This document shows, piece by piece, positions 1 through 5,372 of a DNA stretch of 11,573 bases. Below the pieces are notes generated by a model. It was not told the DNA's origin, made no database searches, and saw nothing but the letters and a program-made list of their open reading frames with translations. This stretch comes from Gammaproteobacteria bacterium (GTDB lineage Bacteria; Pseudomonadota; Gammaproteobacteria; Pseudomonadales; Pseudohongiellaceae): assembly GCA_003556835.1 (NCBI GenBank), contig PWQG01000289.1, positions 1-11,573 of the forward strand, read 5' to 3'. Made by a program: the position numbers and the translations under genes. Each line of letters begins with the position of its first letter. Position 1 is the first letter of the stretch.

Positions 1-110
1 CCGCTCTGGCCTTCAGCCAAACTCGCTATCAAGGCGCACTTTCGCCGGCATGCGTCCGCCTGTCAAGAATGTGCAACGCGGAGAGCGGGTTTGGCTGAAG
101 GCCAGAGCGG
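1..110. repeat. 110-base element with 26-base inverted terminal arms
   Basis: Bases 1-26 and 85-110 are reverse complements at 25 of 26 positions. The one exception (T23 against G88) would still pair as G-U in RNA, and T27/A84 adds one more pair. The 58 bases between the arms contain only short internal pairings such as GGCG 33-36 with CGCC 43-46. No U-tract follows the right arm. It could be a small non-autonomous mobile element, a dispersed palindromic repeat or a structured RNA. I do not see the conserved core sites of an integron attC. The left arm starts at base 1, so the element may extend outside the window. Confidence 0.7.
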
Positions 111-242
111 TCATGGAATTAATCAGAGGTTCCTTAGATGATACCCTCCACGCGTTTCCGCAGTAGCAGATCATGAGGGGGAGCAGGAAAGCCGATTTCC
201 GACTGTAATCTGGCAATTCCTTAGTCCCTGTCTTTGCACCAC

Positions 243-251
243 TGTTATAAT
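243..251 (+). promoter_or_regulatory. Extended -10 promoter for the diguanylate cyclase gene
   Basis: A perfect TATAAT lies at 246-251, directly preceded by TGT at 243-245, which fits the extended -10 form TGnTATAAT. No good -35 hexamer is found 16-18 bases upstream, which is common for extended -10 promoters. Transcription would start near 258, about 27 bases before the ATG at 285. The short leader has no obvious Shine-Dalgarno sequence, so translation initiation may be weak. Confidence 0.6.
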
Positions 252-284
252 CTGGATATATGAACCGTCTGGCCTCTCCGTTTT

Positions 285-1142
285 ATGCCCGTTGATCTGG
301 AAGCACTTTACCCTAAGTTGATCCACCTCATGCTGGACACGGTGTTCGTGGTCGATCGGGACAATCAAATCGTCTTTGTGAGTGATGCCTGTAAGACATT
401 GCTCGGCTATCGTGCTGACGAGCTGATGGGCACCCCGATCACCGACTATATGCATCCCGACGACCTGACGGTCACACGAGCCTCCATTGCCCGGGTCATG
501 AGCGGTAAGCCCCATGGCGACTTTCGCAACCGGTATATCCATAAGGATGGTGCTATCGTGCACATCCTGTGGTCCGCCCGCTGGTCCGAGGAGGAGGGTG
601 TGCGGATCGGCGTGGCGCGGGACGTGACAGCCCTCAGAGAAGCCGAGGACAAATTACGTTTCCTTGCCCATCACGATCCGCTGACGGGGTTGACCAACCG
701 ATCGCTGTTCAATGATCGATTGAACTTGGCTTTGCGGGCAGCTCATCGCCACCAGAGCAGTCTGGCGCTGCTGTTTCTGGATATCAACGACTTCAAGGAT
801 ATCAATGACAGCCATGGGCATTCGGTGGGTGATCGGGTGCTCTGTGCAATCGCACGACGGCTGGAGCGCTGCGTACGTGAGACGGATACAGTGGCCAGGA
901 TTGGCGGTGATGAATTCATTGTGCTATTGACGGAGATCCACTCGGCGGATGCTGTGGCCGGCAAGGTGGAACAGATTGCAGCGCTCATGGCCGAACCATT
1001 GGGTTCTGAACTCGACGGGATCAAGCCGCCGTCCTGCAGTATCGGCGTGGCCTGTTACCCGGCAGACGGGGAGGATGCCGATACCCTGCTGAGCCATGCG
1101 GACGACAATATGTACCGCGTGAAAGGCCGGCGTGCCATGTAA
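285..1142 (+). CDS. PAS-GGDEF diguanylate cyclase
   Basis: The 285-aa protein is predicted to make cyclic di-GMP from two GTP in the cytoplasm, under control of a PAS sensor. The PAS domain covers about residues 10-118, including the typical LLGYRADELMG stretch near 39-49. The GGDEF domain runs from about 125 to the end: HHDPLTGLTNR at 129-139, the metal-binding Asp167 in FLDINDF, and the intact signature GGDEF at 207-211. RETD at 198-201 lies exactly five residues before GGDEF, matching the RxxD inhibitory site, so product feedback is expected. There is no signal peptide, membrane segment or EAL domain. The ATG at 285 is the only start after the in-frame stop at 261-263. The protein ends soon after the conserved MYR motif and is complete. 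The PAS ligand is unknown. No c-di-GMP effector is adjacent, although NdvB-type glucans and CheB-like proteins belong to the same broad surface and motility biology. Confidence 0.95.
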   Translation: MPVDLEALYPKLIHLMLDTVFVVDRDNQIVFVSDACKTLLGYRADELMGTPITDYMHPDDLTVTRASIARVMSGKPHGDFRNRYIHKDGAIVHILWSARWSEEEGVRIGVARDVTALREAEDKLRFLAHHDPLTGLTNRSLFNDRLNLALRAAHRHQSSLALLFLDINDFKDINDSHGHSVGDRVLCAIARRLERCVRETDTVARIGGDEFIVLLTEIHSADAVAGKVEQIAALMAEPLGSELDGIKPPSCSIGVACYPADGEDADTLLSHADDNMYRVKGRRAM

Positions 1143-1150
1143 CTACGTAG

Positions 1151-1456
1151 TCATAAAGCGTACAATTCATGGGAAATGAGCGCCTGAGTCCCGTGATAGC
1201 TGAGCTGTTGGGCGGTGCGTCCATGGTCTGCAACACTCTGAATCTTGAGTATGGTTCCCAGCAACAGTCCCATCAGGGCACCCTCTACATGCCATCCCGG
1301 GTCCCGAATAAAATGGTGGCCAGCTGGATCGCCCTGGAGCCGGCCACTGGCGGCAGCGCGATCGCTGAAAGAGGCAGCACAAGAAAGGCACTTGTCGCAC
1401 ATTATTTCCGGCGCAAGGATTATTTGCATCGGCTTTGGAAGATACGCAAGCACCAA
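1151..1456 (-). CDS. Candidate small membrane protein or gene remnant, unrecognised
   Basis: This minus-strand frame ends in TGA at 1151-1153 and is open up to a stop near base 1520. The first usual start codon is TTG at 1456; an ATG lies at 1429. The encoded sequence has features seen in real proteins: a hydrophobic stretch that begins just upstream of the TTG (VIVGTGLVLAYL), a Cys cluster CDKCLSC, and a second hydrophobic stretch EGALMGLLLGTIL. No Shine-Dalgarno sequence is visible. A neighbouring minus frame (open from about 1607) also looks protein-like over its first 40 codons, so a frameshifted older gene spanning 1151-1607 is possible. The opposite plus frame 1169-1498 is equally open, and the call may simply be wrong. 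No function is proposed. Confidence 0.22.
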   Translation of the reverse strand: MVLAYLPKPMQIILAPEIMCDKCLSCAASFSDRAAASGRLQGDPAGHHFIRDPGWHVEGALMGLLLGTILKIQSVADHGRTAQQLSYHGTQALISHELYAL

Positions 1457-1633
1457 CCCGGTGCCTACTATTACGCAAAGCGCCCGGATATCGCATAGCG
1501 CATCTAGCTGCCTCTTGAATCATAGGGCCTCTGGTCTGCATCCATTTGGCTTTTCCCTCCACGAGTTGAGCTAGGTTGGAGACCGCACATACTTCACCTC
1601 TGATCAACGCTATCCTTTCTTGGCAGGAGCACC

Positions 1634-1659
1634 GTCAGCAATTGTCGGTGTCAGCAATT
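1634..1659. repeat. Direct repeat GTCAGCAATT x2 upstream of the YqcI/YcgG gene
   Basis: GTCAGCAATT occurs at 1634-1643 and again at 1650-1659, separated by the 6 bases GTCGGT. The start-to-start distance is 16 bases. The pair lies 20 to 46 bases before the preferred ATG at 1680, in the leader or promoter zone, where tandem regulator half-sites are often found. It could also be a small local duplication. Confidence 0.5.
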
Positions 1660-1679
1660 CGCGCAATGAAGAGAAGCCG

Positions 1680-2396
1680 ATGATTCGTACCGCAGGCCCT
1701 GGTGCCACTGAAATCAACCCCGGACACGTCCCGGATGCAGGCGAGCGTTTTCTGAATTCTATAGGTGATGATACCTACCCCTGTGTGGGAGCCAGGATGG
1801 CTTTATTCCGGGGCTCGATCGAAACCCATGAGTTTGGTGAGCTTGGCGACTGTGACAATGACCAACCGATGCTGGACAGTCTTTCCCGGTTTGTTGTCAT
1901 GATCGAAGCCAGTGCCTGGGATGACGATACGGTGCATTCCTACGCGGCCCTATTCCACGGACCTTTCGGTATGAGTGAACTTCGCTTCGAGTCTTTGATG
2001 TGGGCGCAGTTGTGGCAGATCCACAAACTTGATGTCCAGACTGGCAACCTCCCTGCGGAAGATGTCAGCAGTGACGCTGGCAGCCCGCATTTCAGTCTTA
2101 GTCTGGCGGGACACCCGTTCTTCCTGATTGGGCTTCATCCCCGTGCTTCGCGAATTGCCAGGCAGTTCAGTCAGCCGGTGCTGGTGTTCAATTCCCATCG
2201 TCAGTTCGAGAAACTGAGAGAGGGCGGACGCTTTGAGGAGATGCAAGCCGCCACCCGCTTACGTGATATCGAGCTGCAAGGAAGCCTGAATCCCAATCTG
2301 GCGGATTTTGGCGAGATGAGTGAGGCCAGGCAGTATAGTGGGCGTGAGGTGGCAAAAGGCTGGCAATGTCCCTATGATTTCAAGAAAAAGTTATGA
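1680..2396 (+). CDS. YqcI/YcgG (GntA-like) heme-dependent N-hydroxylase family protein
   Basis: This 238-aa protein belongs to the YqcI/YcgG family. Numbered from the ATG at 1680, family hallmarks are YPCVGAR (33-39), a Trp-rich stretch LMWAQLWQIH (106-115), FSLSLAGHPFFLIGLHP (138-154), SRIARQF (157-163), LVFNSHRQFEKLR (168-180), and a C-terminal block with LQGSLNPNLADFG, SEARQYSGR and WQCPYDF. A characterised member, GntA of guanitoxin biosynthesis, is a heme-dependent N-hydroxylase acting on a guanidino substrate. The conserved His residues in GLHP and FNSH are candidate heme or active-site residues (my inference). The substrate here is unknown. The frame is open from a TTG at 1620, but ATG 1680 preceded by GAAGAGAAG is preferred, because the extra 20 residues look unlike the family. 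It overlaps the truncated DUF1989 gene through ATGA, implying translational coupling. The enzyme itself looks complete and probably functional. Confidence 0.88.
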   Translation: MIRTAGPGATEINPGHVPDAGERFLNSIGDDTYPCVGARMALFRGSIETHEFGELGDCDNDQPMLDSLSRFVVMIEASAWDDDTVHSYAALFHGPFGMSELRFESLMWAQLWQIHKLDVQTGNLPAEDVSSDAGSPHFSLSLAGHPFFLIGLHPRASRIARQFSQPVLVFNSHRQFEKLREGGRFEEMQAATRLRDIELQGSLNPNLADFGEMSEARQYSGREVAKGWQCPYDFKKKL

Positions 2397-2548
2397 ACAC
2401 GGATATGGTAGAAGTGAGAATTTCGCCCTGCTCGGCACAGGCGGTTGAGCTTGGCACGGGTGATGAACTGCAGATCATTGATCCCGAGGGCCAGCAAGTG
2501 AGTGACCTGGTTACTTTTGGGTACTCGGATCGCGGCGTCGGTATGTGA
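2393..2548 (+). pseudogene. Truncated DUF1989 / urea carboxylase-associated protein, N-terminal fragment
   Basis: The frame starts with ATG at 2393, overlapping the stop of the YqcI/YcgG gene by 4 bases, and ends at TGA 2546-2548 after 51 codons. Residues 20-42 carry the hallmark of DUF1989 (urea carboxylase-associated) proteins: a Gly-rich turn, then LQIIDPEGQQVSDLVTF. The full family is roughly 200 residues long, so about three quarters is missing. After VTF the sequence no longer resembles the family and stops after nine more residues. The CheB gene begins 10 bases later, so the missing part is not simply out of frame downstream: it has been deleted or replaced. The overlap shows the two genes once formed a co-translated pair. 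A functional 51-aa peptide is possible but unlikely. Family assignment rests on this one motif and on position. Confidence 0.7.
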
Positions 2549-2558
2549 ATAAAAGGCG

Positions 2559-3560
2559 ATGAACAAAATGAAAAATACTATGCCTGTTGTCATTGGATCC
2601 TCTGCTGGTGGCATGGCAGCCTTGAAGAAACTGGTGGCGCAATTCCAGGAGGGTTTTCCGGCGCCGGTATTCATCGTCAACCATATGAGCGCAGATACCA
2701 CCGGAGAAGCACTTGTCAGGGTCCTGGACGAGAGTGGCAGCCTTCCTTGCGTACACGCGCAGAATGATCAAACCTTCAAAAATGGCACCATTTATCTGGC
2801 GCCATCCGATCACCATATGCTGATTGTGAGAGACAAGATCCTCATCACCAAAGGTGCCCGGGAAAATCGTTCGCGGCCAGCGATTGATCCCCTGTTTCGC
2901 TCCGCGGCAGTGGCTTATGGCAACCGGGTGATAGGCATCATTCTGACGGGCTACCTCAATGATGGCACCAGTGGCATGATGGCCATAAAAAGATGTGGAG
3001 GGGTCTGCGTTGCACAGGACCCGGAAGATGCCGCTTACCCGGACATGCCGCAATCGGTGATCGCCAATGTTGGCGTTGACTATTGTTTGCCGATAGCCCA
3101 GATGGGAGCGCTGCTTTCAGAGCTTGTCAGCAGAGAGCTGCCGGAGAACAAGGATCCGCCGGAAGACCAGGTGATCGAGTCCAGAATCGCACAACGGGTC
3201 CTGAGTGATCTGCCCTCAGTCAAGGCGCTCGGCGAGCAGGTGCCTTATAACTGTCCGGACTGTGGTGGGGTGTTGTGGCAAATCGCGGAAGGGGAATTGC
3301 TGCGATATCGCTGTCATACCGGTCATGCCTTCACGTCCTCGGTGCTGCTTGCTCAGCAGACGGCAAAAATCGAAGAAACGCTCTGGGTTGCATTGAGAAT
3401 GTTTGAGGAGCGCCAGAACCTGCTTGTCGCCATGAGTAAAAATGAAGATAAGCGAGCTGCATCATCAATCTCCGGTCGGGCCAAGGATTCTCAGGTCCAT
3501 ATCGAGCGCATTCGCGCCATGTTGAAGACTACTGAAAAAGGCTCAAGCGCTGCAGCGTGA
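2559..3560 (+). CDS. cheB: Orphan CheB-type protein-glutamate methylesterase with C-terminal zinc-ribbon-like module
   Basis: This 333-aa protein has a CheB catalytic domain at about residues 8-192 without the usual N-terminal response-regulator domain. The expected triad is present: Ser15 in IGSSAGG, His42 in VNHMS, and Asp135 in LTGYLNDGTSG. CheB hydrolyses methyl-glutamate esters, and deamidates Gln, on chemoreceptor cytoplasmic domains. Residues 229-258 hold CPDCGG...LLRYRCHTGHAF, a Cys/His cluster (Cys232, Cys235, Cys252, His253/His256) suitable for metal binding and seen in orphan CheB proteins. A helical tail follows. No cheR, cheA or receptor gene is in the window, so the target is unknown. 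AAAAGG (2551-2556) is too close to ATG 2559 to be ideal. ATG 2568 (residue 4) fits it better, giving an almost identical protein. Nothing precedes it as a separate promoter, so it may be transcribed with the YqcI/YcgG gene. Confidence 0.88.
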   Translation: MNKMKNTMPVVIGSSAGGMAALKKLVAQFQEGFPAPVFIVNHMSADTTGEALVRVLDESGSLPCVHAQNDQTFKNGTIYLAPSDHHMLIVRDKILITKGARENRSRPAIDPLFRSAAVAYGNRVIGIILTGYLNDGTSGMMAIKRCGGVCVAQDPEDAAYPDMPQSVIANVGVDYCLPIAQMGALLSELVSRELPENKDPPEDQVIESRIAQRVLSDLPSVKALGEQVPYNCPDCGGVLWQIAEGELLRYRCHTGHAFTSSVLLAQQTAKIEETLWVALRMFEERQNLLVAMSKNEDKRAASSISGRAKDSQVHIERIRAMLKTTEKGSSAAA

Positions 3561-3592
3561 AAATGGCATGACCCGGCCACTACTGGCCCGTC

Positions 3593-3631
3593 GGAAGTTT
3601 CGTCGGTAGACTGGATTACAGAGAAACTTCC
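3593..3631. repeat. Inverted repeat GGAAGTTTC / GAAACTTCC between cheB and the fusion gene
   Basis: GGAAGTTTC at 3593-3601 is perfectly complementary to GAAACTTCC at 3623-3631, with 21 bases between. It lies 33 bases after the cheB stop and 45 bases before the GTG of the fusion gene. No T-run follows, so it is not a standard intrinsic terminator. The 30-base centre-to-centre spacing of the arms, close to three helical turns, would suit two regulator half-sites, or it could be an mRNA hairpin. Confidence 0.4.
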
Positions 3632-3675
3632 ACACGAGTTGTTCGAACGGGTAGGCAAGCACAAGAGACTGCACA

Positions 3676-5220
3676 GTGGCGAGACAAGACAGCGCGGACG
3701 AGGCGGGTGCCTTGCGAGATACGCTCATTGTACTGGTGATCCAGGGTCACCCGCGTAAGGACAGTCTGTGCGCCGCCCTCTCGGCAGCTTATGTGGAAGG
3801 TGCCCGGCAAGCGGGGGTAGAGGTCACCGAGCTGCTGCTGTCAGAGCTGGACTTCGATCCGGATGTACGCGAAGTGTCGCCAGAGCAACAGGAGCTGGAG
3901 CCGGATCTGGTGTATGCAAAGGACCTGGTCGAGCGGGCCGACCACCTGGTTTTCATCTATCCGACCTGGTGGGGCACCATGCCGGCCCTCTTGAAAGGCT
4001 TCCTGGACCGCCTGCTGGTTCCCGGTTGGGCCTTCCGTTTCCATTCTGATCACAAACACTGGGACAGACTGCTGAAGGGCCGTACGGCCGAATTGATCAC
4101 AACCATGGATACGCCCCCCTGGGTGCACCGCCTGTTCAACCGGCGACCGGGTCATAACGCGATGCGCCGGGCCACACTGGGCTTCTGCGGCATACGCACC
4201 ACGAAAGAGACGGTATTCGGGCCCGTTGCACTGAGCAATGAAAAACAACGTGCTGCGTGGTTACAAGCCGCGAGGGATCGTGGCCGGGCCCTGCGACATG
4301 GTGTTTTGAGCCGGGCTCAGCGTCTGGGGGACGCCAGCCCGGCCTGGCTTCGCTCGATGCGCCTGCAGTTCTACCCCATGACCTGGGCCACCTACACGCT
4401 GGGCGCTTTATTGGCGCCGCAGTTCTCCTGGCTGTACTACGTACTGGGGTACGCGATCCTCTTTTTCCTGGAGTTGGCGACGGTCTGGAGCAATGAGGTA
4501 GAGGACTACGACAGCGATCGGCGCAATCGGGAGTTCAGTCCTTTCAACGGCGGTTCGCGTGTGCTGGTCGATGGCGCATTGAGTGCCCGTCAGCTCAAGC
4601 GGGGAGTACTGATGGCGTCGGTTCTGGCACTGCTGGGGGCTTTGGTCCTGCTGCCGCAATTGGCGAACCCTGTGGCCGGCACATTGCTATTTGCGCTGCT
4701 CGGCGTAATGGCATTGGGGTATACCCTGCCGCCATTGCGTCTGTCCTATCGAGGCCTTGGTGAGCTGGATGTGGCATTGACCCATAGTTTCATGGTGCTG
4801 TGGTGCGGTTTTGTTTTTCAGGGTGGCCTCTGGCATGACTCCGTGCCGTGGCTGTTGAGCCTGCCCCTGTTCTTCACGGTTTTCGCCGCCATCACGCTTG
4901 CCGGTATTCCCGACCTGGAGGCGGATCGGGGTGCGGGCAAACGCACGCTGGCAGTGCGCTACGGCCCGAGAGGCGCGGCAGCCCTGGCTATCGCAGCTAC
5001 CGTGGCGGCTGCGTTCAGTGCGGTAGTTCTGGAGGTCGCGGGGTTCGGGTTCTACGGCCCTGCACTGCCGGGTATCGTGTTGCACGCATTGATTCTGCTT
5101 GCGGCTCTGCTGTGGTACGCGGCCCGTAACCCGGCTCCAGCCAGGATGAATCTGATGTTGATCATTGCGTTGAGCTTCATCCTTTGGTTCTGTGTAACGC
5201 CGTTGTTGCGACTGTTGTGA
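3676..5220 (+). CDS. Fusion: NAD(P)H-dependent quinone-oxidoreductase-like domain plus UbiA prenyltransferase
   Basis: The 514-aa protein joins two families. Residues 16-205 are a flavodoxin-fold NAD(P)H oxidoreductase (MdaB/KefF/NQO type): IQGHPRKDSL at 22-31 for flavin phosphate binding, ADHLVFIYPTWWGTMPALLKGFLDR at 88-112, and the late FCGIR motif at 170-174. Residues 225-514 are a UbiA prenyltransferase with about eight or nine hydrophobic helices and both diphosphate-binding motifs: Asn273, Asp277 and Asp281 in NEVEDYDSD, and DLEADRGAGKRTL from Asp413. UbiA enzymes transfer a prenyl or similar chain to an aromatic acceptor in the membrane. The flavin domain would sit on the cytoplasmic side and could reduce the acceptor or product quinone (inference). 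Both halves keep their key motifs and one frame runs through without a break, so an assembly error is unlikely. The start is GTG 3676; TTG 3712 is an alternative with purine-rich GAGGCGGG upstream. Confidence 0.9.
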   Translation: MARQDSADEAGALRDTLIVLVIQGHPRKDSLCAALSAAYVEGARQAGVEVTELLLSELDFDPDVREVSPEQQELEPDLVYAKDLVERADHLVFIYPTWWGTMPALLKGFLDRLLVPGWAFRFHSDHKHWDRLLKGRTAELITTMDTPPWVHRLFNRRPGHNAMRRATLGFCGIRTTKETVFGPVALSNEKQRAAWLQAARDRGRALRHGVLSRAQRLGDASPAWLRSMRLQFYPMTWATYTLGALLAPQFSWLYYVLGYAILFFLELATVWSNEVEDYDSDRRNREFSPFNGGSRVLVDGALSARQLKRGVLMASVLALLGALVLLPQLANPVAGTLLFALLGVMALGYTLPPLRLSYRGLGELDVALTHSFMVLWCGFVFQGGLWHDSVPWLLSLPLFFTVFAAITLAGIPDLEADRGAGKRTLAVRYGPRGAAALAIAATVAAAFSAVVLEVAGFGFYGPALPGIVLHALILLAALLWYAARNPAPARMNLMLIIALSFILWFCVTPLLRLL

Positions 5221-5361
5221 ACGGAGGGCTGGTGTGAAACCGGATCAAGGCGATGGACAAATGGAATATTCGGCATTGTATAGAGTCAATGCTGCTGGAA
5301 TGTCGAGTTGTTTTCCATCATTTAAATAGGGTACTTTGAAGTCATGATTCCCCTCAACGGT

Positions 5362-5367
5362 GGAGAG
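5362..5367 (+). promoter_or_regulatory. Shine-Dalgarno GGAGAG deciding the VOC protein start
   Basis: GGAGAG lies 5 bases before the ATG at 5373, a near-ideal arrangement. This supports 5373 rather than the internal ATG of codon 15, which sits just before the twin-arginine motif. In the 152 bases between the fusion gene and this start I see only AT-rich stretches (for example around 5318-5329) and no convincing complete promoter. Confidence 0.6.
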
Positions 5368-5372
5368 CTTAA

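Larger units (their letters stand above)
1143..1679. other. Long region without a recognised gene
   Basis: These 537 bases lie between the diguanylate cyclase stop and the chosen start of the YqcI/YcgG gene. Several mutually overlapping frames of 100-146 codons are open on both strands, but none resembles a family I know and none has a good ribosome binding site. The most protein-like frame is on the minus strand and is listed separately. A 10-base direct repeat lies at its right end (1634-1659). I find no convincing intrinsic terminator after 1142. The region may be a decayed gene, or ordinary sequence with long chance frames due to GC bias. Confidence 0.5.

Noticed and set aside
1..110. Integron attC site
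   Set aside because: The size and inverted arms fit loosely, but I do not find the conserved core sites at the ends, and no integrase or cassette-like array is visible.
13..216. 67-codon minus-strand frame through the palindromic element
   Set aside because: It has no ribosome site or family match. It runs through the inverted repeat, so it is most likely a by-product of the repeat.
1169..1498. 109-codon plus-strand frame after the diguanylate cyclase
   Set aside because: It has no ribosome binding site and no recognisable motif. It is codon-aligned opposite the equally uncertain minus frame, so at most one is real.
1620..1679. TTG start for the YqcI/YcgG gene
   Set aside because: It adds 20 residues unlike the family and would place the direct repeat inside the gene. 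ATG 1680 has purine-rich sequence upstream.
3575..3588. GGCCA-CTAC-TGGCC hairpin after cheB as a terminator
   Set aside because: The stem is only 5 base pairs and no T-run follows.
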